Source: PALSA-350 sp963794165 (GTDB lineage Bacteria > Acidobacteriota > Terriglobia > Terriglobales > Acidobacteriaceae). From it: a DNA stretch of 64,000 bases. Every line of letters begins with the position of its first letter. The stretch's first letter is position 1. The DNA lies in NCBI GenBank assembly GCA_963794165.1, contig CAWCCT010000011.1, positions 310,001 through 374,000 of the forward strand. Reading direction: 5' to 3'. Below the pieces are notes generated by a model. It was not told where the DNA came from and did no database searches. It saw only the letters and a list, made by a program, of their open reading frames with translations. The position numbers and the translations under genes are program-made. Below, one piece after another: positions 19,940 through 28,663 of this stretch.

Positions 19940-20903
19940 CGCGCAAATTCCTTCCCGTAAGCCCTACAAACACATCTTCAAGGGTTGCCGAATGCGTGCG
20001 GAATTCGCTCAGGTGCAATCCCGTGCGCGGCCAGCGAGGCAAAAATACAGCGGAACCGTGGTATGCAGCTCGCGAACAGAAAGCTGGTGTACACCTGCAT
20101 CCACCCGGTGCGACTCGACCCCAGCGATCGCCGTTAGCAAAGCGGGGTCGACCACACCGTCGCTCCCGTTGTTGTCAGTGATCGCGAACTCCACAATATG
20201 TTCCCCACCAATCGAGGCGATCAGTTTCTCCGGGCTGTCGAGCGCAATGATTCGCCCATGATCCATAATCGCCACCCGATCGCACAGCCGCTCCGCCTCA
20301 TCCATATAGTGCGTGGTCAGGATGATGGTGCGGCCTGCCTGCTTGAGGCCGTCGACCAGGTCCCACAGGTGGCGCCGCGCCTGCGGGTCGAGCCCCGTGG
20401 TCGGCTCGTCGAGAAACAGCAAGCTCCGGGTCGCCCACCAGCGCGCAGGCCATGGCGAGCCGTTGCTTCTGGCCGCCGGAGAGCGTGCCTACACGTGCGT
20501 AGCGCTTTTCCTCGAGCTGCGCTGTCCGCACCGAATCTTCTACCGGGATGCCGTGGTGAAAGAAGCTGCGGAACAGGCGCAAGGTCTCGTCGACCGTCAG
20601 CTTGTCAGGGAACTGCGTCTCCTGCAGCTGGATGCCGATACTCTGCCGCAATTAGTTTTCGCCGGTGGCCCAGTTAAGCCCCAGCAGCTCCACTGTGCCT
20701 GCATCGGGAGCGGTCAGCCCTTCGCAGATTTCGATGGTGGTTGTCTTGCCCGCGCCATTCGGTCCCAGCAGGCCGAAACATTCGCCCCGGGTGACCTCGA
20801 GGTCGAGACCATCGACTGCCACTACATCGGCAAAGGATTTGCGCAGGCCGCGCAGGAGAAGTGACGGGCCATTCTCATGTGTAGGTAGTCCGTTAGCCAA
20901 CAC
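19932..20903 (-). pseudogene. ABC transporter ATPase, in-frame stop and frameshifts
   Basis: Walker A is GLLGPNGAGKTTT, the signature is TLSGGQKQRLAMA, Walker B is LLFLDEPTTGLDPQA, and the H-loop is TTHYMDEAE. The reading breaks three times: a TAA after WATGEN at 20652-20654 in the same frame; a slip near 20425 (GDPEL into LFLDEP); and a slip near 20015 joining to HLSEFRTHSATLEDVFVGLTG at the C-terminus. One base change (TAA to GAA) would restore ENELRQSIG. GTG 20903 is the assumed start. ATPase of the adjacent ABC-2 permease. Confidence 0.8.
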
Positions 20904-20947
20904 GACAGCGGCTCCTGAATCATGGGTTGTTCCGAGTGCCCGAGTGG

Positions 20948-21193
20948 TCAGTCCGGTCCCGCTTTATGGTGTTTGCGCTGCTGCACCGGCAGGTCTTCAG
21001 CTGCTTCCATGAACTCTTCAGAAGCCACCGGACCCTCCATTAGGTAGGCAGACCAGTCCCCGGCTCGCGGGGAAAGAATCACATCGTCTCCCTGTTTGCG
21101 AATGAACACTTCAGCGGTAGTGAATCGAAATTCTTTCGGAAGCCGGACCGCCTGGCTACGCTTATTCATGAATACCTTCGCTGTTCGCTGCAT
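20948..21193 (-). CDS. VapB-like (SpoVT/AbrB-fold) antitoxin, no toxin beside it
   Basis: 81 residues starting MQRTAKVFMNKRSQAVRLP and continuing EFRFTTAEVFIRKQGDDVIL, a standard VapB swapped-hairpin DNA-binding domain. The acidic helical tail SEEFMEAAEDLPVQQR would bind the toxin. ATG 21193 has ATAAGG upstream. A PIN-domain VapC would be expected immediately downstream (below 20948), but only 44 bases separate it from the ABC ATPase, so no toxin is present. It is thus an orphan antitoxin or a solitary regulator. Confidence 0.82.
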   Translation of the reverse strand: MQRTAKVFMNKRSQAVRLPKEFRFTTAEVFIRKQGDDVILSPRAGDWSAYLMEGPVASEEFMEAAEDLPVQQRKHHKAGPD

Positions 21194-21239
21194 AGAGACC
21201 TTATCTGGCGGCAGATACAAAAGTATATGCTGAGCACTC

Positions 21240-21740
21240 ATGATTCGCCGCTGTGACAACCGGGACTTCGAATCGATTTGGACCATCATCAACGACGGCG
21301 CCCAGGCGTATCGGGGGACGATTCCCGAAGATCGCTGGACAGAACCTTACATGTCCAGGGAAAAGCTGCAGCACGAAATCGATAGCGGCGTTGTGTTCTG
21401 GGGCTGCCAGGATGACGGGACGCTCATGGGTGTGATGGGCCTGCAACAGGTCCAGGATGTAACCCTCATTCGCCACGCCTACGTACGCAGCGATAGCCAG
21501 AAGCGAGGCATCGGATCGCAGTTGCTGTCTCATTTGCGGGAGTTGACCAATGACCCGGTGCTGATTGGTACGTGGGCTGATGCCGTTTGGGCGATACGCT
21601 TTTATGAAAGGCATGGCTTTCGCATGGTTGATAACGAGGAAAAGAATCGGCTACTGAAAAAATATTGGATTATTCCCGAACGCCAGGTAGAAACCTCGGT
21701 AGTGCTGGCGGACGCAAAGTGGTGGGAGACCAACGGTTAA
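21240..21740 (+). CDS. GNAT family N-acetyltransferase
   Basis: 166 residues of the GNAT fold. Acetyl-CoA-binding motif A is VRSDSQKRGIGSQLLSHL near residue 80, and motif B is AIRFYERHGFRMV near 117. Substrate unknown. It converges on the phosphonate operon and ends 21 bases from the PhnZ stop. PhnO, an aminoalkylphosphonate acetyltransferase, is also a GNAT protein, but this sequence has no feature that I can tie to PhnO and lies on the opposite strand, so I leave the substrate open. Its start overlaps the upstream region of the divergent antitoxin gene. Confidence 0.85.
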   Translation: MIRRCDNRDFESIWTIINDGAQAYRGTIPEDRWTEPYMSREKLQHEIDSGVVFWGCQDDGTLMGVMGLQQVQDVTLIRHAYVRSDSQKRGIGSQLLSHLRELTNDPVLIGTWADAVWAIRFYERHGFRMVDNEEKNRLLKKYWIIPERQVETSVVLADAKWWETNG

Positions 21741-21761
21741 TGGTCTGTGCAGCAAAAGACG

Positions 21762-22317
21762 TCACGAGACGCGCTGGGCAGCCCGGAGTGTGGGAAGATA
21801 ATGGGCCGCGTCAGGAACACGCAGGCCGGGAATCTTGGCCTCGTCGTCCCACTGGCGCAGGGCAATGGCCGCATTCGCGAATGGGTTGCGCAAGAAGGCT
21901 GCAGCCTGCTCATCGTTCATGGGTCCGCCTTGCAAGCCGAGGCTTTCGACGGATGCGGGGGAAAGCCTCGCCAGGTAATCGCGGTCTTTCCAGCACAGGA
22001 AGCGCTTGGCCGGCACGTGCAGGCGGATCGGCACCGTCACCTCCTCTCCAAACCAGCGAGCAGAGATAAGCGGCCGCGACCTCTTCGTGCATGCCATCCT
22101 GGCCGCGATGAGCAATCTCTTCATCATGCCCATGCAGCATGTGCCCAATGTCGTGCAGCAGCGCGGCGGAAATCGCGGCGGGGCCGGCCCCGGCCAGTTC
22201 GGCAGAGTGGGCAGCCTGCAGACTGTGTTCGAGGATGGAAACAGGCTCTCCGAAATAGGCGCTCCCGCCGCGGGTATTGAGCAGGTCGATCAGGTCTTCA
22301 ATCGTGGTGCGAATCAT
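21762..22317 (-). pseudogene. phnZ: PhnZ-type HD-domain oxygenase, one frameshift
   Basis: The N-terminal frame has TIEDLIDLLNTRGGSAYFGE (Tyr21 and Glu24, the pair that swaps on iron in PhnZ), EHSLQAAHSAE and LLHDIGHML, giving the His/His-Asp iron ligands. The second half, ARWFGEEVTVPIRLHVPAKR and ALRQWDDEAKIPG, is in another frame and ends at 21762. The slip is near 22068, joining AAAYL to SARWFG. PhnZ uses a mixed-valence di-iron site to cleave 1-hydroxy-2-aminoethylphosphonate to glycine and phosphate. Its ATG overlaps the PhnY stop. It is the last gene of the operon. Confidence 0.88.
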
Positions 22318-23408
22318 CGGCGACTCCTGGTGCGTGATAGTACCGCGAGCGAGCTGTACACGCCGTCGGCATCCACGTAGCAGCCCTGAAGATGGCGCCC
22401 TCCTGTGGAGATGGCAGTGTGTCCATGAAGGACGCGGGTGTTGTCGAAGAGGACAAGATCACCAGGCTCCAGCCGGTAGACTACGGATCGCGCCAAATCC
22501 TGCAACAGCTCGGCAAGCTGACGGTAGGCGGGGTAAAACTTTTTGAGCCGAGGGCCCTTGAGCGGCAGCGGCGCAATCGAGTGCTCGTCGTAATAAATGG
22601 CGCGAAATTGTCCGTACGCGTCCACTTCGATCATCGTTCGCTCGGCGGCCAGATCGGCCGTGTCATCCTGAAAGCGGTAGAGGATGGGTATCTGACACAG
22701 GGTATTGAAGGCTTCGGTATCATGGGCGCGCAAACGTTCGGCGGCGGCCATTCCATCCACAAAGATGCTTTCCCCACCCTGGCCGGCGGCGGAGAGGCAA
22801 TGCAGCAGCTGGAAGCCGGGTGCCGGATCACGGTAAGGACTGTCTGTGTGGACAGGCAGGCCGTGACTTGTGTAAGCGTGATTGTTCGGATCGGCGAAGC
22901 TGCGAACGTCGAAGATGCGGCCATGGTTGGTTTCGCGAATGAAACCAATGCGAGCGGCAACACGCAACGCGGCCGCGTCTTCAATGGGCACGCCGCGAAG
23001 GAAAGCCAAACCGTCGCGTCCCGCATAGTAGAGCCAGTCTTCCCGGCTGGCCGGGTTTTCGATCCACTCCGCGTAATCGCAACTGGCAAAGGCCGCGGCT
23101 GACTGGCCCATCCACGGCATGCGCGTAGGCCGCGAACCGATGTGCAGGCTGCGGTCAAACGCTCGCAACCAACGGAGCGGAAAAACACTGGTTGCGCCAT
23201 CTTCCCATCTGAGCGTGAGGTTGCCTGGAGGCTGCGTCTCAGCGGACTGCAGGCGGGGCTCCAGTGGAAGGTCGGCCACGCTTACCAGTCGCTGGCCGGT
23301 AAGCGCATCACGATTGGCGGGATCGTTGTCTCGCAGCCATAACGCGCTGTAAACGCTGTAAGTCGAATTTTGCCAGGTAAGCGTGAGCTCCCCGGGTTTG
23401 CATTCCAC
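22314..23408 (-). CDS. phnY: PhnY-type 2-oxoglutarate/Fe(II) dioxygenase
   Basis: 364 residues, intact. The N-terminal domain (WLRDNDPANRD near residue 25) is that of gamma-butyrobetaine-hydroxylase relatives. The catalytic domain has LPVHTDSPYRDPAPG with the HxD iron pair near 205 and LFDNTRVLHGH with the distal His near 335. PhnY hydroxylates 2-aminoethylphosphonate at C1 to give the PhnZ substrate. A TauD-like or butyrobetaine hydroxylase function is possible by fold, but the direct coupling to PhnZ (ATGA overlap) supports the phosphonate role. The MFS gene ends 33 bases upstream. Confidence 0.88.
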   Translation of the reverse strand: MECKPGELTLTWQNSTYSVYSALWLRDNDPANRDALTGQRLVSVADLPLEPRLQSAETQPPGNLTLRWEDGATSVFPLRWLRAFDRSLHIGSRPTRMPWMGQSAAAFASCDYAEWIENPASREDWLYYAGRDGLAFLRGVPIEDAAALRVAARIGFIRETNHGRIFDVRSFADPNNHAYTSHGLPVHTDSPYRDPAPGFQLLHCLSAAGQGGESIFVDGMAAAERLRAHDTEAFNTLCQIPILYRFQDDTADLAAERTMIEVDAYGQFRAIYYDEHSIAPLPLKGPRLKKFYPAYRQLAELLQDLARSVVYRLEPGDLVLFDNTRVLHGHTAISTGGRHLQGCYVDADGVYSSLAVLSRTRSRR

Positions 23409-23441
23409 TTCGCTGACATCAGTTCTCCACTGTTTTGACGA

Positions 23442-24774
23442 TCATTCCCCCTCCACCGGAAGCAGCAAGCCAATCGCGAGCGCACGACGATGCTGCTGCC
23501 AGAGCGCGAGGGCAGCGACAACGCTGGTAAGGCCCGCGACGGCGGCAAGTACTAGAAACATTGTCTGCCATCCGTAGTTCACTGCCAAATGCGCCATGCC
23601 ATTGCCGGAAAGAATGCCGGCGAAATAACCGAAACCGTCGATCATGCCGGAGGCCGTCCCGCTCCCTTCCTTCCCTCCAAAATCGAGCGCCATAGCGCCG
23701 GCCAGATAGGAATACGGCCCAAGCAGGCAGAAAGCGACCGCTGCGACCAGGCTAAGCGGCAAAAACCGCGGGGCATGCCTCGACACTTCGGCCAGACCCA
23801 GCAACGCCGGCACAGTCAACGGAGAGTCCGCCCAGGAGCAGGCGGCTGCGGCCCTCCGGGCCGAGGTAATCGCTGAGAAAGCCTGCCAACAAAACAGACA
23901 GACCGCCAAAGAACGGAAACAGCGCGCTGCCACTCGCTGCCTGCGCACTCGTCATACCGGCCATCTGGGTAAAGTAAGTGGGGATCCAGAGATTAAAGGT
24001 TTCGCGCAGCAGCGTGGTGCCGAGCGAAAGACCACAGACCAGCCAGAAGGCATAGGAGCTGAGGAAGGTGCGAAAGATGGCAGCCACGCCCGTCTCTACA
24101 TTTGAGCCCGAAAAAAGGTTGAGCGGATTCTCCTCGGGCGCAGGCAGGTTGTAGGACACAGGAGACTCACGCAGAAAGATGAGATTGCCTAGAAAGATCA
24201 CGCTCAGCAGGCCGGCGCCTGCGGCAAAAATTCCTCTCCACCCGAAACCATGCGCCAGCAACAACGACATAATGGCACGCGAAATTGCATCCCCGAAAAG
24301 GTAACTGAGACTGAGCACTGCCATGACGCTGCCGTAGGTGGTGTAGGAAAACCAGCGTGACGTAACCTTGACCATCCCCGCCCATCCCAGCGACTGCACC
24401 AGCCGGTTGCCGACCCAGGCCAGGGTGAAGAGGGGAAAGCCACCTCCCAGCATGAAAAGTACGGTGAACAGGATGGAACCGAACATGCCGCCCAGGAAGT
24501 TGCGCCGGCCTCCGAACCGATCGGCCAGACCCCCGCTGGGAAACTTGCCGATGGCATAAGCCAGCACTCCCAGCGATGCGATCGAACCCAGCCTTATCTG
24601 GGCAATGCCTGCCGGCGTTCCCTGGTGCACCTGCTCAGCAAGGATGAGGGGCAGCGCGACGGAATAATCTGAGCGGCAGAAGTAGTAGCCGCCATAGCCG
24701 AGGAATAGCAAACAAACCGTGAGCAAATGCCAGCGGGTAAGGCGGCGGCCTGCGGTTGCGAGTGGCGCCTTCAT
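23442..24774 (-). pseudogene. MFS transporter (organophosphate antiporter type), one frameshift
   Basis: Joined length is about 440 residues with 12 likely spans. CLLFLGYGGYYFCRSDYSVALP starts the first span, and LADRFGGRRNFLGG is the MFS loop 2-3 motif. The layout and phrase GYGGYYFCRSDYSVA recall the OPA (GlpT/UhpT) group. The frame slips near 23820: GGLSV should run into TVPALLGLAEVSRH. Its start overlaps the PhnX stop by four bases. In this operon it is likely to import a phosphonate or export a product; no substrate-defining residue can be read. Confidence 0.8.
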
Positions 24775-25589
24775 TCGGGGCGCTCGCCGCCGGCGATCCG
24801 GTGCGCGATCTCATCCAGAATCGGCAATGTATGGGCAACTGTTTCCGCAGTGTAATGGGCTCCCGCAGCGCGCAGATCCTGCTCAGCACAAGCGAGCAGC
24901 TTTTTTTGCTCCGCATCGCCGAGCTTCACCCAATCATCTTCCGATAATCCGACGGCGTTGCCGCTCCGGGTTACGCCGATGGTCCACATGCCCGCATTGA
25001 GGCCCTCTGCGATGTCAGAATCGGTGTCCCCGATCTTCACACAGGCGGAGAGTGGATAGATGCGCAGGTCCATAGCCAGCCGGTAACACATCCATGGAAA
25101 GGGCCGCCCTCCGCCGGCATCTTCGGGAGCCAGGGACCGATCTGTGCGATAGCCCTGCCGGGCTGCAAGTGCTTCCAGGCTGTCGAGCATTGGCCGCGTG
25201 TAGCCTGTTGTACCGGCGATCTTCATGCCTCGTGCGCGCATAGCTTCTACCGCGTCCACCACACCCGAAATGACGCTGGCGTAGCTGGCCAGGACCTCCA
25301 TCATTTGCGGTTCGAACCTGACGTACAGCGACTCGACGTCACGCTCCTGCGGTGGTGCATGGTGCAGCGCAATCCATTTCTCTGTTACGTACGGCTCTTC
25401 GAGTAATTTGCGGATGTGATCTTTCTTAGCCAGGCCCATATATCTGCGAACTAAGGGACGAGGGACGGTCACGCCGAATTGGCTGAAGATAGTTTCCAGC
25501 GCATTGACCGGGGCAATGCTTCCGTGATCAACAGCGGTGCCGGCCCAGTCGAGAAAGACCGCGGGGATTTTTGCTGCGGCCTTAGACAT
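24771..25589 (-). CDS. phnX: Phosphonoacetaldehyde hydrolase
   Basis: 272 residues of the HAD superfamily. The nucleophile Asp14 lies in FLDWAGTAVDHG, and the phosphonatase-specific Schiff-base lysine is Lys55 in YMGLAKKDHIR. TGYTRPMLD (motif II) and KIGDTDSDIAEG (motif IV) complete the set. The enzyme splits phosphonoacetaldehyde into acetaldehyde and phosphate. No PhnW transaminase is encoded here, so the aldehyde would have to come from the FAD oxidase next door. It overlaps that gene by eight bases and the MFS gene by four. Confidence 0.93.
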   Translation of the reverse strand: MSKAAAKIPAVFLDWAGTAVDHGSIAPVNALETIFSQFGVTVPRPLVRRYMGLAKKDHIRKLLEEPYVTEKWIALHHAPPQERDVESLYVRFEPQMMEVLASYASVISGVVDAVEAMRARGMKIAGTTGYTRPMLDSLEALAARQGYRTDRSLAPEDAGGGRPFPWMCYRLAMDLRIYPLSACVKIGDTDSDIAEGLNAGMWTIGVTRSGNAVGLSEDDWVKLGDAEQKKLLACAEQDLRAAGAHYTAETVAHTLPILDEIAHRIAGGERPE

Positions 25590-26727
25590 GAATGAATCCT
25601 AAGGCGCGCATCGATTTTTCCGCCACCCCGAAAGAGAGTGTCATGCCAGAGCCACCTGGCGAGGCCACAATCCGCACTCCGTCTTCGGGCTCCATGACCA
25701 CCAGCGGCTTTTCCGGATGCTTGGCATAAACGCCGGACCAGCGTTCAGCAATCGCAAGATCAGGAGCGCGGAGGAACTTCCGCGTGGCGCGCAGGATGAG
25801 CTCGTCTATTTCTTCTTTGTTGAAGATATCGACGGCCAGTCCGTATTCGTGGGAGTCGCCGAGCGTGAGAGCTCCATCGGCAGTTTGCGAAACCAGGGCG
25901 TGAATTCCCCAACGGTCATACTCCGGCGTCTCTTCGGCGATGCGCCTGCTAAGCGTTGGGAGCGTAGTGCAAACCTGGAAAGCGGGATAGAAGCGCAGGG
26001 TAAGCCCTGCTGCGAGCGAAGGGCCGAGCTGCCATCCATTGCGCTGCGCCGAGGTCCGCATCATCTGCAGCTTGCAGCGAGTCAGGCCGCTGGCCGCAAA
26101 GTGCCGCGGATAAAGGGTCTCAAAGTCGTCGCCGCTGCAAACAATCACTGTTTCCGCGCGCCACTGGCCATCTCCGGCGAGCAGCCTGGGGTGGTCGATT
26201 GCGATCACTGCGGTACTGAAGAGGAACTGGACGTTATACCGCTCTTCAAGAAAGCCGGGCAATGACTGGATAATCTGGCGAGGGTCAACGGTGAATTCGC
26301 TGCTGCTCCATAGACCTCCGGCCAGTCCATCGGGCTCGACCGCGTGCGACCGTTCCAGGACTTCGCCCGGCTCCAACCACGAGCACGCATAGCCCAACTT
26401 CGGACCGAGCTCGGCGAACTCCTGCGCCACCGCAGCTTCATCCCCGCGGTAGGTTACGTGGAGCGACCCAGTTTCGCGTCGAGGCAGGTTGGCCTGGCCG
26501 AGCATTTCCAGCCAGAGTTCGCGGCTGCGCAGAGAGAGCTCAAGCATGACCCCGGCAGGCTGGCCAATCGGCCACACCATGCCGAAATTGCGCACGGAAG
26601 CACCCGCCGCGCGCGGGTTCTTTTCGAAGACGACTACAGACTTACCGGCTTTTGCCGCGATATAGGCGTGGGCCAGCCCAAGAATTCCTGCGCCTACGAT
26701 CGCAACATCCGCTTCGAAACGCGACAT
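25582..26727 (-). CDS. FAD-dependent oxidoreductase of the phosphonate-associated TIGR03364 type
   Basis: 381 residues of the DAO/glycine-oxidase fold. FAD-binding is seen in VAIVGAGILGLAHAYIAAK and VVVFEKNPRAAGASVRNFGM, and the C-terminal IVASPGGSGMTLSFG returns to the FAD site. The family is known to sit beside phosphonatases and is proposed to deaminate 2-aminoethylphosphonate or an N-methyl or hydroxy relative to phosphonoacetaldehyde. The overlap with PhnX fits that role. Identification of the subfamily rests on the FGMVWPIGQPAG region and context. An intact gene. Confidence 0.85.
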   Translation of the reverse strand: MSRFEADVAIVGAGILGLAHAYIAAKAGKSVVVFEKNPRAAGASVRNFGMVWPIGQPAGVMLELSLRSRELWLEMLGQANLPRRETGSLHVTYRGDEAAVAQEFAELGPKLGYACSWLEPGEVLERSHAVEPDGLAGGLWSSSEFTVDPRQIIQSLPGFLEERYNVQFLFSTAVIAIDHPRLLAGDGQWRAETVIVCSGDDFETLYPRHFAASGLTRCKLQMMRTSAQRNGWQLGPSLAAGLTLRFYPAFQVCTTLPTLSRRIAEETPEYDRWGIHALVSQTADGALTLGDSHEYGLAVDIFNKEEIDELILRATRKFLRAPDLAIAERWSGVYAKHPEKPLVVMEPEDGVRIVASPGGSGMTLSFGVAEKSMRALGFIHV

Positions 26728-26820
26728 TGAGAATGGAACTCCTGAACAGCGGCAGCCTGATGTCAGTCTATTCGGCCCGAAAACCGCTCAGGTTACAGCA
26801 GCTTGAATCACAGATTTCCT

Positions 26821-27681
26821 TCATCCCAGCGCCAATGCCGCGACCCCGCCGACAATGAAAGCCGATCCAACCAGGCGCCGCGCGATTTGCCCCTCACTCA
26901 AGTATCTGGCTCCAAAATACATGCCAAGCATCATCGACATTTCGCGCATAGGAGCAACATGGCTGACGGGGGCTAATCTCATCGCGAACAACACCAGGAT
27001 GTATCCGAACGGAGCGAGCAACGCGATCCCTAATGCTTCCTGCCAATACTGCGCATATTCCTGCCGCAGCGAAGCACGGCGACGATGAGCCCCGAAAGAC
27101 AGAACCACAGCCCGAAACAAGTTGCCTGCATACTCCACCAGGATGGGCGAAAGCAGAAGCACCTTGACCGAGTAGCCATCGACCAGCGTATAGCCCGCGA
27201 TTACGCAACCGGTCGTGATGCCCCAGAACAACCCGGCGTGGTTACGAGTATCCCGGAAAGCGGCCAGCCCGCCCGAGCAATGCAGAATTCCAAAGGTGAT
27301 CAGGAGGGCCCCGGACGCCGCCAGCACCGACGGACGCTCGTGCAACCAGGCCACCGCGCCGCAGAACGACAGCAGAGGACCGGTTCCCCGTGCCAGTGGA
27401 TACACGACGGTGAGATCGCCGGCTCTATAGCCGCGAAAAAGGGTTTCGGTATAGAGGAGGTGCAGTGCTCCGGTGGCCAGCAGGAACAGGACCGCCCGCA
27501 GACCAAGGCTCGACCACGAGTCGATCAAGATCCAGATGGCAATGGGCGCAAAGAACGACGCTTCAATCGCCGAAGAAAACCAGATGAGGTGTTCGCTGTG
27601 AGCTCCCCGCTTGGCCAGGAAATTCCACGTAGAGTGCGCGAGAGCCGCAAGTATGACAAGAAGGAACGCTGTAAGTGACAA
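26821..27681 (-). CDS. EamA/DMT family membrane protein, phosphonate-linked
   Basis: 286 residues with about ten spans in two repeated EamA halves, from SLTAFLLVILAALAHSTWNF to GSAFIVGGVAALALG. The conserved YPLARGTGPLLSF and SHVAPMREMSMMLG segments mark the ends of the halves. A DMT subgroup is known as a 'phosphonate utilization associated' membrane protein, and this one heads the phosphonate operon. The TTG at 27681 is preferred, having GGGGGCGGA upstream; a further in-frame TTG lies at 27783. It is 93 bases from the FAD gene, so it may have its own promoter or lead the operon. Confidence 0.78.
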   Translation of the reverse strand: MSLTAFLLVILAALAHSTWNFLAKRGAHSEHLIWFSSAIEASFFAPIAIWILIDSWSSLGLRAVLFLLATGALHLLYTETLFRGYRAGDLTVVYPLARGTGPLLSFCGAVAWLHERPSVLAASGALLITFGILHCSGGLAAFRDTRNHAGLFWGITTGCVIAGYTLVDGYSVKVLLLSPILVEYAGNLFRAVVLSFGAHRRRASLRQEYAQYWQEALGIALLAPFGYILVLFAMRLAPVSHVAPMREMSMMLGMYFGARYLSEGQIARRLVGSAFIVGGVAALALG

Positions 27682-27890
27682 GATCCGCCCCCGGAGACAC
27701 GAAGTCGCTGTCGACTTTTCCCTCTGGGATTTTGCCCTTGGGTGCGGACCGCCCGGTCCTTTGTGGCGCTCGGACCGGTTCAAATGCCAACCGGAACCCT
27801 AGCCACCTCGTTCCATCAACAAGACTAGTTTAAGCAGCCAGGAAAACCGGTGCAACCGCCTTTGCCGTAAAATGAAACCAGGAGAATGCA

Positions 27891-28640
27891 ATGGCGCAAC
27901 TGATGAGAACCTCGAATCCGGTACTGAATGAGAAGCGTTTTGAGGGCTTTGCCGCGCTGGGCGAAGGGATGACGCTCCAGGGAACGGTCAACAAAACCGG
28001 CCTGCTTCTCCTTTTCGCGGTCGCGTCAGCATCGTGGACATGGCATCTGTTCATGCAATCGCATTCGGCTGCCGCGGTAGTCCCCTGGTTGTGGATCGGG
28101 ACCATCGGCGGATTTGTTTGCGCGCTGATTACGGTCTTTAAGAAAGAGTGGTCTCCGGTGACAGCGCCCGCTTACGCGCTGCTGGAAGGTTTGGCGCTGG
28201 GCGGCATCTCGGCCGTGCTTGAGCTCCGCTTCCCCGGGATTGCGATTCAAGCGGTCAGCCTGACATTCGGTACATTGCTGGTCCTCTTGCTCGCGTATCG
28301 CTCCGGCCTGATCCCCGTAACACAGAATTTCCGGCTGGGCATAGTGGCCGCCACCGGCGGCATCATGGTGTTTTATCTGCTGCAATTCGTGTTGGGTTTC
28401 TTTGGCGTTCACTTTACTTCTATCAACGGCTCAGGGCCCATCGGCATCGGGTTCAGCCTGATTGTCGTAGGCATCGCCGCGCTCAACCTGGTGCTCGATT
28501 TCGACTTTATTGAGAATGGCGCGCGCATGGGCGCTCCCAAATACATGGAGTGGTACGGCGCGTTCGGAATTATGGTCACGCTGGTTTGGCTGTACCTTGA
28601 GATCCTGAGGCTGCTTACCAAGCTTCGCGGCCGCGACTAA
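27891..28640 (+). CDS. Bax inhibitor-1 / YccA family membrane protein
   Basis: 249 residues with a cytosolic N-terminus (SNPVLNEKRFEGF) and about seven spans, as in the YccA-like branch of the BI-1 family (TMBIM). The conserved last region, VGIAALNLVLDFDFIENGARMGAPKYMEWYG (positions about 195 to 225), carries the paired acidic residues of the di-aspartyl calcium/pH sensor. Bacterial members are thought to leak calcium or modulate FtsH. AGGAGAATGCA precedes the ATG. Divergent from the phosphonate operon; followed by a repeat array. Confidence 0.9.
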   Translation: MAQLMRTSNPVLNEKRFEGFAALGEGMTLQGTVNKTGLLLLFAVASASWTWHLFMQSHSAAAVVPWLWIGTIGGFVCALITVFKKEWSPVTAPAYALLEGLALGGISAVLELRFPGIAIQAVSLTFGTLLVLLLAYRSGLIPVTQNFRLGIVAATGGIMVFYLLQFVLGFFGVHFTSINGSGPIGIGFSLIVVGIAALNLVLDFDFIENGARMGAPKYMEWYGAFGIMVTLVWLYLEILRLLTKLRGRD

Positions 28641-28663
28641 ACAGCGTACGCGTGACCGGTTGA

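Noticed and set aside
20930..20955. tRNA-like phrase gtgcccgagtggtca, as at the start of tRNA-Ser/Leu
   Set aside because: No anticodon arm, T-arm or acceptor complement follows; it is a chance match at the end of the antitoxin gene.
21240..21740. GNAT protein as PhnO of the phosphonate operon
   Set aside because: It lies on the opposite strand and has no PhnO-specific feature that I can point to.
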